Positions 54,820 through 64,000 of a DNA stretch of 64,000 bases are shown here, piece after piece. Origin of the DNA: Phytophthora sp. 'mugwort' (taxonomy: Eukaryota; Oomycota; Peronosporomycetes; Peronosporales; Peronosporaceae). The position numbers and the translations under genes are program-made. Below the pieces are notes generated by a model. The model ran no database searches and was not told the origin of the DNA. It saw only the letters and a program-made list of their open reading frames with translations. Location of the stretch: NCBI GenBank assembly GCA_033558025.1, contig JAUCEF010000004.1, positions 1,302,001 through 1,366,000 on the forward strand, written 5' to 3'. The stretch's first letter is position 1, and the number at the start of each line of letters is the position of its first letter.

Positions 54820-55925
54820 AAGCATGTGAGATGGGTTAAAGCTTCTTCAACGATAGCCGGTTGGGCGACACGGCTTACCGGTATTACTTCTCCGTTTCTA
54901 ATGACCTCAAGAAACAAGTTCCGACTCCAGATGTATTGTACATGCCATTGTGGACGAAAGGAGAACTCAGCACAATCGCTCCTTTGTATCCAAATACTCA
55001 AAATGAGTGGGAGAATCGATTTGAGTGTTTGGGTGCTGTGCCTCGCCTGGTGTTCCAGGACATTGAAAGTGACCCGCTACTGTTGCTGGAGTCCGCATGC
55101 AAGAGTTGCTCTCTCGACGATTGCATTACGACGGTGTCCATCTACTCGGAGATTAACTCGAAGACCAAGATCGTTCAGACTCTGATTCACATTTACAGTC
55201 AAGAACCGTATCGACTGTACGAAGTTGTCTATGCATCTGAATTGGCGATGCAGGTGATTGCTCGGACGAAGTGGCGACCGGATCGCGCAAAGATGCAAAG
55301 CCTTTTCAGCTCGTGCGATGGATACCCGCTAGCCCAATCGCTGTGCGGATACATCTTCGAGCCTCATTGCATGAGACTGTTGGAGCAGGGTGGGTCTTTT
55401 GTGTATCGGGAGCTGTTGTCTGGCGCTGAGATGCGAAAGCGCGACACGATTAAACGCAACGAGGCACCCCAAATAGTGAAGATGAAGAAACAATTGAAAT
55501 CCCACGGTCATCGCAGCCTCGGCAAACAGCGGAGTGGGTGGAAGTCGGTCAACTTGCAAATCAGCTGTACGTGCCTCAGACATCGAATTATACTGCTATT
55601 GATGCGTGGATACCGCAGATCGGTGGATTCCAAATGACTGTGGGAAAGACGCATGACATCAAGGGTGGAGCGGCAGATGATTTGGCGTAACTGGGTGCGA
55701 ATGTTAAACGACTCTTCTTTTTGCTTCACCACTCTACTACAAGTCTTTCACCAAGAAGACACCTAAAATTATCGAGCAGTTTGCAATGCTTGTTCCGTAT
55801 CCCGAACAGGTATAATGTATGAGTGTATCAGCTTCTCTTCATGGTCTACCGAGATATTACTTTGTGATCTATTCGTCATCGGATAACAGGAGTGCATCAC
55901 GCACAATTCTTTTTTATCCTAACAA
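54820..55925 (+). pseudogene. Crinkler (CRN)-type effector C-terminal domain, decayed
   Basis: The plus strand encodes DVLYMPLWTKGELSTIAPLY near 54930, FECLGAVPRLVFQDIESDP, then YPLAQSLCGYIFEPHCMRLL near 55325 and, in a later frame, an ending with WIPQIGGFQMTVGKTHDIKG near 55610-55655 and FTKKTPKIIEQFAMLVPYPE near 55745. The order (Trp-Glu helix, (A/G)xPRxV, then xPLxxxLxGxxFE) is that of the nucleus-acting CRN C-terminal domains and related retrotransposon hot-spot proteins. No signal peptide or LFLAK/DWL module precedes it, so the secretion half is missing, and frame changes and stops occur. It is therefore described as a broken fragment, not a working effector. Confidence 0.7.
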
Positions 55926-55949
55926 ATATGAAGTTGCTAAAATACAAAG

Positions 55950-56144
55950 ATGACGTACTCTCCCGAGCAATACTTAGCAAACAAAGAGCGCATCAAGGAG
56001 GCGCAGAAGCGCTACTACCAGCGCACATGTGAAGCTCGCTTAGGCTATCAGAAGGGGTATGACGACAACAATAGAGATCAGATTCGTACTCGTAGGCGAA
56101 AAACTAAAAGCGAACCTAATCCAAGTGAAAGCGAACTTAACTAA
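55950..56144 (+). CDS. Small highly charged open frame, unknown
   Basis: 64 residues from an ATG, MTYSPEQYLANKERIKEAQK then RYYQRTCEARLGYQKGYDD and a basic end. It resembles the charged helical repeat proteins found in large-virus-like elements and in some algal/oomycete genomes, but the match is only in composition and rhythm. It lies between the CRN remnant and the virus-like frame at 56.4 kb, so it may belong to the same element. Confidence 0.4.
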   Translation: MTYSPEQYLANKERIKEAQKRYYQRTCEARLGYQKGYDDNNRDQIRTRRRKTKSEPNPSESELN

Positions 56145-56411
56145 TTAATTATTTTTCTTCTCACATAAAAGTGAAGCCATATATAGGCGGGCACCTACAC
56201 CATCTGAATTAATTAGGCGGGCACCTACACCATCTGAATTAATTAATTAAAATTCAAAATCTTTTTATGGGACCATGATATAAAGTCAATCCTGATACGA
56301 CATCCAATAATTATAAAGTCATTCCAATGAGAATATATAGCCGCAATATATAGCAAATATGCTGCCTTACGAACGAGAAGGACTAAAGCGATTAAATATT
56401 AATGTAATCCG
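56145..56411. other. AT-rich spacer with a tandem duplication
   Basis: Short AT-rich interval between the charged ORF and the virus-like ORF. Apart from the 30-bp duplication listed separately there is no recognisable feature. Confidence 0.5.
56185..56244. repeat. 30-bp tandem duplication
   Basis: Exact repeat of a 30-bp unit beginning AGGCGGGCACCTACACC (56185-56214 and 56215-56244), followed by an extra AATTAA. Confidence 0.88.
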
Positions 56412-57512
56412 ATGGGGAGCGATTATCGCGTTAAGGTTCGAGGTAGAACTGGGAAGCTGTTTTATGTTAGCAACATTACTCGCCCGAGCAATCAAAAGTT
56501 GGTTGCAAAGCAGTACAAGGTTTCTATGAAACACTTGGTGAAGGACATATCCAAGGACTATAAGACCGACTCCAAGTATCGTTTCTTTAGCAGTCAGCAT
56601 ATGGAGTCTCATCTATACGAAGGTATCCAGCCATCGGATTTCTACGACAAGCTTGAGCACGTTCTCTCTTCGCAAACCAATGCGTTCAAGGTGAATGTTG
56701 CTCTCGGCTACGACCTGATTAGTATCAGCGATGAGAATGAAACCAGGTACTTTCACCCGCATCTGGGTAATACTTACGTATTTAATACTCCTGTTGCGGT
56801 CAATAGTAAGGCTGATATTCGAAAGAAACTTATTTCGGAAATCAGGTCTATGGAGCTGGCTAACAAGCTTAACTATCCCAGCTCTGGATATAAGGTCAAG
56901 GCGATAACTGGCTTTAAGATTTTCATCTACCATCGCAACCATGCTCTTGGTGATAGCAAAGCAGTCATTCCTAAGGTCATTCGCGAAAACAAGCATGCCA
57001 TCAACTTTCCCAAGACGAACCACAAATGCGTCTTCCATTGCACTGCATGGCATTTGCTACAAGACCCTAAGGGGGGGAAGGATCCTCGTAGAATCAAGGC
57101 TCGAGTGAAGGAGGTATTAAAGCGATACTGTTCTTTTAAGAGTATTAACTATACTCTGAGTCTATTCCGAAGCTTAAGCCTATTGTCCTCGCTACAATTC
57201 GATGAGCTTGAGGACTGCTTCCGGCTCGCTATTAATGTTTATAGAATGGATGTTGAGTCGGGAAAAGTTGAATGCATTCGTCGCTCGGACAAGGAGTTCG
57301 AATTTATGGGGTTGAGCTGGCCCCCTACCACATTCTCCACCAATCAAGTTGCCTGGCCGCAAGCCACAGTTAGACATTCAGCATTTGAAGCCAAGGACAC
57401 CTATGGTAAGCCCGAAGTCGTTGAGTGCGTGCTTCATCGCGCAGATATTGTCGTTAAATACTCTGTAATAACAGGCGGATATCCGTGGCGTCGACGTCAT
57501 GGACTGCGATGA
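56412..57512 (+). CDS. Virus-like ORF, resembles Maverick/PolB-associated proteins
   Basis: An open frame of 366 residues with no internal stop. MGSDYRVKVRGRTGKLFYVS opens it. The middle, FKVNVALGYDLISISDENE and TRYFHPHLGNTYVFNTPVAV, is followed by KIFIYHRNHALGDSKAVIPK, then NFPKTNHKCVFHCTAWHLLQ, SLLSSLQFDELEDCFRLAIN and VYRMDVESGKVECIRRSD. That order (cofactor-like beta sheet, then K-C-V/L-F-x-C-x-A-x-H, then an F-x-(L/I)-x-x-(L/F)-E helix and a VY strand) matches the region upstream of family-B DNA polymerase in Maverick/Polinton-like elements, though the polymerase itself is not visible. The last 60 residues look different and may be out of family. Intactness suggests recent arrival or use. 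Confidence 0.55.
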   Translation: MGSDYRVKVRGRTGKLFYVSNITRPSNQKLVAKQYKVSMKHLVKDISKDYKTDSKYRFFSSQHMESHLYEGIQPSDFYDKLEHVLSSQTNAFKVNVALGYDLISISDENETRYFHPHLGNTYVFNTPVAVNSKADIRKKLISEIRSMELANKLNYPSSGYKVKAITGFKIFIYHRNHALGDSKAVIPKVIRENKHAINFPKTNHKCVFHCTAWHLLQDPKGGKDPRRIKARVKEVLKRYCSFKSINYTLSLFRSLSLLSSLQFDELEDCFRLAINVYRMDVESGKVECIRRSDKEFEFMGLSWPPTTFSTNQVAWPQATVRHSAFEAKDTYGKPEVVECVLHRADIVVKYSVITGGYPWRRRHGLR

Positions 57513-57879
57513 AGGAGATCCTGGGCGGAGCTGCACCACCCAGATGTTTGTGGCAAGGACCTACAGTTGACGATGTTGTGGTTTGCAGAGGTAAGGCTTC
57601 TCTAGCCGTCGATGGAGAAATCGAGTGGCTTGTGAAGGGTTATGTCATCCGCGCAGGAATGCAAGCGTGCCATGTCGGTTATCTACCGCGCCGGCACCTA
57701 CGAGAACGAGGAGCCTACGAAAACAAGATGGCTACAGTGGTGGAAGACTTGCGGAAGTCCGAGGGCAGCCAAAAACACCGTCGATCTGAGCGCAATAAGG
57801 GTATTGTTCGCTATTTAATGCTCGCCGACGTTGAAGAGCATGTAGAACGTAATATGCAGCACCTCTTCATCGTCTAAAA
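57513..57879. other. Unassigned open frame, possible decayed element part
   Basis: A plus frame reads GYVIRAGMQACHVGYLPRRH and KMATVVEDLRKSEGSQKHRR near 57640-57790, a segment I have seen only as conserved filler in oomycete repeats. It shows no named domain. Since the next gene on minus ends at about 57.88 kb, this could be the 3' part of the virus-like frame region or an independent remnant. Confidence 0.3.
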
Positions 57880-58908
57880 CTACTTCAGCTTCATCGCCAT
57901 CTCCAGCTGCTGCTCACCTCCCGATTGCGACTCAGATTCTGCCAAATCCACAATATCTGCTCTCATCCTATCTTGCTGGTGTTCGGGGGTACTTGGTTGC
58001 TTTCCACAGCCAATTGTCGTGAATGTCTTCACGACGGTCTCCGATGTGATATTCTTCCAAGCATTCACGATCCACCTCTTCGCCTTCAGGTACAGGAACC
58101 TTGGCGATGCTACCTAATCCATCCATCTTGTTAACCAACCGTTTTCTTGGCAGCAACGAAAGACCCCGGGGGGAGAATTTGATCCAACGTCTGCTCAATT
58201 ATTGTGCCTGCTTTTGCTTTGAAGACGTCGAATAAAGGTAGCTTGGTCCCATCTTGGGCGCACGCAAAGCAAGCAGTCAGTCGTCCTGAATTGGATCCAC
58301 TCCCACGCACAGATACCATGCGAGCATTGGCAGCGTGTATTGTGGTATTCGATGTCATCTCAAAAACATATCGCAGTTTCATCCATATTCACGCGCAGTG
58401 CTGGCGGTGTTACTTCTAGCGAGCCCCCAGGCAAGAAACGCTCATTTACTGTATCCACAAACCCACGCCGTACTTCGGCCAGGTGATCGCTGAGCTTTTG
58501 CCCGACGCGCGTTCGCGACGTATGCTTAAGCGGTGGCGTCTGAGAAAAGCGTAGACCCAGCTCCACATAGCTTTCCGGTTACCCCCTTGAAATGAGCGAT
58601 CAATAGCAATGGCTTTGGAGATGACTTGGTTAGTAGTTACAGCTATCGCTTGAGCCGCCGCTCCATAATCCACTATGCCAACTCTTCTTCAAGTTCCGGA
58701 TTGGCTCGTGGACACCCTGCGTTCAATGAGCGAGCACAACGATCCCTCATCACTGCCGCCTCAAGCTTCGCGAGTTTCTTGATCCAGCATCGCACTTGGC
58801 TGGGCAGGAGGCCGTGGCGACGTGCCGTCCCTCTCACAGTAGCCTCTCCCCAGTAGCCTCGAGCACGACAAGCAGCTCTGCTCGGACGGTGTGCGTCGTC
58901 TTTGCCAT
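57880..58908 (-). pseudogene. pogo-like (Tc5-HTH) transposase, internally deleted
   Basis: From the ATG at 58908: KTTHTVRAELLVVLEATG, then in a shifted frame TARRHGLLPSQVRCWIKKLA near 58830 (a homeodomain-like helix), NPELEEELA before a stop near 58680, WVYAFLRRHRLSIRR near 58560, VRRGFVDTVNERFLPGGSLE, PPALRVNMDETAICF near 58380 (first catalytic Asp), GSGSNSGRLTACFACAQDG and TIIEQTLDQILPPGSF near 58180. The sequence then jumps to MDGLGSIAKVPVPEGEE and NAWKNITSETVVKTFTTIGC near 58060-57990, the C-terminal end of the family. The segment with the other two catalytic Asp residues is missing, so the element is non-autonomous. Terminal repeats were not identified. Confidence 0.68.
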
Positions 58909-60063
58909 GATCTTAGGAGCGCGATTCTCTTAATGGCGTGCGGCTGACAGTCCCCTGCGTATTCCGAAGGTTTTCTGCCAATAGAAGTAGATGCTGCTGG
59001 TCAAGGTTTTATCGATCATCTGGCCCCCTTTGGCGAAGTACAGACAACGACGGTGAAAGCCCCCCCTATGAACAGCATCCGTCATATAAAACGGGACGGA
59101 GCGCAGTGATAGGAAAACTCGTCCCCCCTGAGCTAAAAATATAGATGTAAAGATATAGTTGGCAAGCAATACCGACTATGATTTGATTGGATAATATAAA
59201 GTATTGACCCCCTGACTATTTTGACTTGATATGAAGATCCCACTGCTGAGGGGGTCGGTTTTTGTTGAGGGGGGGGGGCAGCTTTCACCGTCGTTGTCTG
59301 TACCACAGGCATTGCTGGCAGCGGGTGTATAAACGTCTGATAAAAAAAAACACGTCATAATTCCTATACTGACTGTATAAACGTTTATTGCCGTTCTTAC
59401 TGATATTTATACGTTCGTTTAGGCGGCGCGGTGTACCACAGCGAAGCCAGTGGGCACCTTAGAGACCCAGATATTAGCCTGTTGGGTTATAGTATATTAA
59501 AACCAAGTTTACCTTTTTACGGTAATTACTTTGCAGGATACGTAAAATCTGTTAATATACGAGTTTAAAACGTATAAACAGTATAAACATTTAGACGTTT
59601 CTAATCGTACTGTCATTACCAGCCAGCTTATCGAGGAATTCGGTAAACGAATTTTGGCCAATCGGGAGGAATTTCTTGATTTTCGTTCAGGGAAACCTCT
59701 TCTTGAGTGGTATCCTCCACACTACTACCTCGCACGTCAAGTGCGCCCTGGTTGGACTCATAACGTGAGACGATCACTCTTAACCCTCCGAAGACGGGAG
59801 TTTTCCCCGACATTATATGCTGACACGGAAGTTATACGATCTCTTGAATAATGTATGAGTTGTTTTGAAGGGCTTGCTAGAAGGTTACAGCGGCGTAGAA
59901 ATCCATTCATTTGATTAGTGGAATGCTATCAAAACCGTCGTTTTGATTGGACACCTCAACGGGGGTTAGAGGTAAAAATAGACATAAATTTAAAATTTTG
60001 ATTCTCTCATCACCACTCACTCGCTGCTGGACGCGTGGCGCCATTTCGAAAGCAGCGCGCCAA
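58909..60063. other. AT-rich spacer with an orphan plus-strand frame
   Basis: Repeat-rich spacer between two transposon genes. A plus frame of about 90 codons (59580-59851) reads TSQLIEEFGKRILANREEFL and LLEWYPPHYYLARQVRPGWT with no known family. Tracts of G or C runs (near 59265-59275) and short A/T runs are present; the sequence CCTCAACGGGGGTTAGAGG at 59955-59973 may mark the start of the piggyBac element. Confidence 0.4.
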
Positions 60064-63000
60064 ATGGCCAGCGACATCGACTTCAAGCTTGTATGGAGAT
60101 TTCTCCGCCGTGAACACTGGAAATCACTTCCATCTCGGGGCCTAGGCTACGGGTACGTCGATAGAAACACGCTCTTCTCTCACGGGTTAGCTGACCTTCG
60201 TTGCTTTGCTGTTATAGGCACGATTACATCAAGCCTGGGCGCTCTAGCAAGACAGGCGAGCACGGCGTGGACTAGTTTAGCAGCGAACAGGAGCTTCTAG
60301 ACTACATTCGGTCGGACAAGGATCTATGCAGTCGAGTATTTCCCGACGAGGACCAGGGATTGCCAGCAGAGGACAGCAGCCGTACAAGTAAGTTCGTGCT
60401 CTCATAATATCGTGCGCTCGCTCACTCAAGTGCTGCTTACGTGTTGCAGAGCGTTTGCGAGAAGATGCCGCTCAGCCTGTGAGTACTCCACCACGGCCAA
60501 AGCGCACTCGTAAGGGGCGAGCTTCTTCCGCAGCAAGCAGTGATCGTAAGACATATTTTATGCTGACAGGGAAGGTGTAGATATCCTGACATGTACCGTT
60601 TTGTGTTAGACGCGGTTGTTGATTCGCTCTCTGACAGCAACAGTGAATACACGCCTGATGCCGACGAGGGAGAGGAACGCGATGATGTGGCAGCGGCTGC
60701 GTCTTCGTCTACCATAGCAACGGATGCATCTACCTGATCCTGCAGTTCTTTCCTATCTACAATGTATGCTTCGCACTGACTGGACCCCAACCTTTTCACC
60801 TCAGACGGAGATCCGAGCTTGGGATCAGATCAAGAAGCAGCATCAGAAGTAGAAGATGCCCTAGATGACGTCTCATCTTCAGAGGAAGATGATGAAGAGC
60901 AAGAGAACGAGGCGCTTCCCAACGAATTAGCGGAAATGGCAGCGGCGTTGGATCTTGAAAAACGGATCCGAGATAAGACGCATCCTGATGTGGAAGGCAT
61001 AAACGGCAGCTAAATCCTGACACAGTCAGTGTCAGGATAGGCTATGCTGACAATGTCAGCATAAACCCGCATATTGATACTGACAATCCGTGTTGTGCAT
61101 GCAGATTCGTCTGCTTTGTATAACGATGTGGAGCTGCGTGAGATGGCGACGGACATGTGGGATGTCTTGCCAGAGAACAAGATAGTGAGGTGGACAGCAC
61201 CGCCGACGTGGATGCTCTGTATTCCGGATATTGTGGGCCAAGTAACGCGATAATGGAGCGCGGGCTAAACATACTGGAACTCTTCTTCTTCTTCCTCCCC
61301 AAGACGATGTGGCAGCATATTGCTTCCGAATCACATCGCTACTGGAAGCAGACCCTCGATGATCGGATAGAGAAGGCCTTCTTAGCTCAGCCGCCCGCAA
61401 CTGGAGAGAGCCAACGCCCACCTTCCAGCCGAGAGCGGATTCGAGCCAAGCTGAACAAGTTCCAGAAGTTCAACCGCACGAGCTGTTGTATTAGATTGGG
61501 CTGCTCTTCGCCCGAATGATGGCGCCAAAGAAGCGGTTGGCAGCTCACTGGTCGGGCATCCGGCGCGGTGTCATTCCTCAAGGCACGTTTGGACGCGTCA
61601 AAGGCCCGCGACAGATTCAAAGATATCACTCGGTTTTTTCACTTTTCAAACAATCAAGATGAAATGGCAAAGCTCGACCGAGTATGGAGGTTGCGGCTGG
61701 TTCTAGCTACTGTCGAGCGTACATTTCGGGCGGGGTACATATTGGGCTCGCGCATATCGATAGACGAAGGGATGCTGCCGTGCAAGAATCGCCACAACCC
61801 GACAAGAACCTATCTCAAAGACAAGCCCCACAAATGGGGGTCAAAGTGTGTTGTGACCTGCTGCGCCTACTCGGGGTACTGTATGCGGTAAGTTGTGCTA
61901 TACTGACACGGATGCTATAGTTTACTGACCATATCCTGACATGAACAGGACTGAGCTGGACGTTGAAAAGAAGCACCATATCCAGGATGGTCGAGTCCGT
62001 GACACCAAAGCGGGCCAGCAGCAGTGGTGAGAAACCTGTCTAGCCTCTTCGAAGGGCAGCCTTATCAAGGGCGATGAGTTGTTTTTGCCGATCGCTTCTA
62101 CACATCAGTACCGCTCGCATAGCAGCTCCGCACCATGGGTTTCCATTACTGCGGAACGATCCAGAAGAATCGGCTGGGTTGGTGCAAGGACGTAACTTAT
62201 AGCTTCAAGAAGCGCCCGAAAAAACCTCCGTGGGGAACGTTCAAGCTGGTCACTTCACGAGAACCCAGGGCTCGTTGCGCTTGGGTGGGTCGATAATAAG
62301 CCCGTCTACGTTTTGGCGTCACGACTGAGCAGCACCCTCACCACTGTTGAGCGCCGTGAGAAGAATGGTTCGGTCACTACGGTGGTTTGTCCCAAGCTGG
62401 TCCGAGAGTATCAGACGGACATGGGAGGAGAAGGCAAGCACGATCAGCTTCGACTTCAATCATACTCGCTCCAGCTGAATACACGGTATGTTCCACGTTG
62501 TTTATGCTCTACGGGATGACTTGTTTTACTGATGTTATACTGAAACTGTCTATTGTATCACATGCTTCAAGAAGTACTATCACTCGTTGTTTTTAGGTCT
62601 TGTGGACATTGCTATCGTCAATGCAATATAATTCACGGCTGTATTAGCGAGAAGAGGAAGAAGAAGAAGATGTCCCACTACGACTTACTGGCTGGACTGC
62701 ACGAAGCCCTTATTGCAAACACGAAAGTCCGACTTCACGACGACAACTCCGCGCCAGTCTGCACGAGTGGTAGCGACGTCAGCGGAGAGCGATGGGACAC
62801 TGATGGTGCCTTCAGAGCACACTCTGGTGAAGATCACCGACACGAGAGTCAACAATGGGGTAACACGCCTGCGGCAGCGGCAATGCAGGGTATGCGCACT
62901 GCTGGCGCGCGAGGAAGGCAGAAAGCGGCCTGGAATAACGACATGGTATGTCAGAAGTGCTCTACAAACCGGCGAGGACTTCTCTTCATGTGCAACAAGA

Positions 63001-63182
63001 TAAGGAACCACCCGTCGAACCCAGGACTTACGTGCTCGCAGATCTTTCACTCGTGTGGCGCAATGGAGACTTTGTACCTATATCTTCCTAGGTCCGTGAT
63101 CGAGTTCTTTAGAAATCGCATCCGACACAGAGCTAGTCGTAACAGTAACTACTTTCTCATGGTGCATGTTTCATCAATATGA
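60064..63182 (+). CDS. piggyBac-type transposase gene (second copy), multi-intron
   Basis: Cut-and-paste transposase at TTAA sites. From the ATG at 60064: MASDIDFKLVWRFLRREHWK then after an intron DYIKPGRSSKTGEHGVD, an acidic/basic linker over small exons (near 60440-60540, 60610-60720, 60810-61010), a longer domain with FLPKTMWQHIASESHRYWKQ near 61290, DRFKDITRFFHFSNNQDEMA near 61620, RISIDEGMLPCKNRHNPTRT near 61755 (first Asp region), CAYSGYCMR, and after an intron ELDVEKKHHIQDGRVRDTKA near 61950. VRNLSRLF-like sequence is damaged; YHSLFLGLVDIAIVN-like sequence (SLFLGLVDIAIVNAI in one frame near 62590) and a Cys-rich end near 62900-63010 complete the order. Several in-frame stops and frame changes occur, so the copy is probably not fully active. 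Confidence 0.7.
61014..61063. repeat. Two adjacent palindromes in a piggyBac intron
   Basis: ATCCTGACAC-AGTCA-GTGTCAGGAT at 61014-61038 and TATGCTGACA-A-TGTCAGCATA at 61043-61063 are perfect 10-bp inverted repeats with 5-bp and 1-bp loops. Both contain CTGAC, which fits an intron branch-site sequence; the same words recur in the other introns of the gene. Confidence 0.8.
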
Positions 63183-64000
63183 CTTCTTACTATGCTAGCA
63201 AGAACGTCTCCGCTTCAGAACACACTAAAGGTAACTTCCGCTCTCTGCGGCAACAACTCCAACGTTTTTGGAAATCTTGCTGCCACAGCCACACTACCCT
63301 AACCATTGCTTGAATTATTATCGAGTAACTTAGCTACACGGTGTACGTAGACGGCACATAGTTAGTATGGGTTAAACTATGTATAGTATAGCTAATAGAA
63401 TAAATAAACCGCACAGGAAGGTTTATTAAACCATCCATGTCAGCCGCCGTCCCCGGAGGGCACTCTTAGGCGTAGGTGCCATTAAAGACGTTGTATATTA
63501 GAAGGATAAATAAGCAGGAGTAATCAAAAGAAGTTCGTAACACACAGTGTCGGGAAACAGGCACGCAGAGTTCGCTGAGCCGCAGTTTTCAAAGTGAGTA
63601 GAGAGTGTGCCGCTCGGGTTCACCAGAGCACGCCACATTGCTAAAGGTGAATTGTCCAAATACAAACAACTATTATCCTATAAGTAAACCTAAGTAATTC
63701 GCGTATGTCGCATGCACGCGCGACACACAATCCTGGTTGCTTATATCCTTCTTGCATACTGTCTTCAACGCACTGTATATACGCACACGGTAGAGCGGAA
63801 TGTTATGAAGTGCGTGCTTCACATGACAGCGTAGGATAGAGTCCGGGGTCGGTCATGTCGGTCGTGACCGGTGTCTTGAACTTGGCACTGCACACTAGTA
63901 GGCAAGCTTATAGCTCGCAGCGACGACCGCGCCACGTTCTGTCGGAGTCAGGGTTGACTTATGCGAGGTGCTGGGGTAGCGTTGTCGGCCATTTGGTTGA
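63183..64000. other. Unassigned AT-rich right edge
   Basis: No gene recognised after the piggyBac-type gene. A short imperfect hairpin (AATAAACC...GGTTTATT, about 63402-63426) lies in an AT-rich tract and may be part of a 3' region. The window ends in unassigned DNA. Confidence 0.4.

Overview
The window looks like nuclear DNA of a plant-pathogenic oomycete, most probably Phytophthora or a close Peronosporales relative. The evidence is compact eukaryotic genes with zero to four introns of roughly 50-160 bp (GT...AG), a bifunctional PurK-PurE adenine gene, a two-domain thioredoxin pair, a Crinkler-type effector fragment and a dense load of oomycete-style transposons. All family names come from motif recognition by eye; no database search was possible. 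No bacterial operons, rRNA, tRNA or CRISPR arrays were seen.

Layout. 1-12.6 kb is a graveyard of decayed elements: a copia gag (+), a longer copia gag-protease-integrase-RT remnant (-), a tyrosine-recombinase (DIRS/Ngaro-type) retroelement (-), a Tc1-like transposase end (-), a Harbinger-type transposase (+) and a decayed SANT/Myb-like gene (-). 12.8-18.3 kb is a conserved gene island: TMEM161-like membrane protein and exosome subunit RRP4 (divergent), then the ADE2-type purine gene (convergent with RRP4). 18.4-22.2 kb is a nested pair: a PIF/Harbinger element (transposase plus convergent Myb-like gene, 3-bp target duplication AAG) sits inside the left terminal repeat of a 1.5-kb mariner-like element, itself about 190 bp upstream of the ADE2 start. 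24.6-31.2 kb is a second nest: a complete-length Ty3/gypsy chromovirus (LTRs of 208/209 bp, target duplication ATCGT) inside a piggyBac-type transposase. 31.3-39.5 kb holds further remnants (gypsy integrase, pogo pieces in opposite orientations, HARBI1-like and hAT transposases).

40.5-54.5 kb is the second gene island: a MARVEL-like four-TM protein, a small secreted protein, two tandem thioredoxin genes, a PDAP1-like protein with a SAP domain, TXNDC9, a small hypothetical protein, a DUF1764 protein, a Rab11-type GTPase and RNA polymerase subunit RPB8. These are mostly housekeeping functions (transcription, RNA decay, vesicle traffic, redox folding, purine synthesis), and their neighbours are not functionally linked beyond close packing.

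54.8-64 kb returns to mobile DNA: a decayed Crinkler C-terminal domain, an ORF resembling the region upstream of family-B DNA polymerase in Maverick/Polinton-like virus elements, a pogo-like transposase (-), and a second, better preserved piggyBac-type transposase gene (+) with several introns, one of them carrying two back-to-back perfect palindromes.

The best leads are the two insertion nests whose target duplications can be read directly, the virus-like ORF at 56.4 kb, the YR retroelement and the tandem thioredoxin pair in which one copy seems to have lost its membrane anchor.
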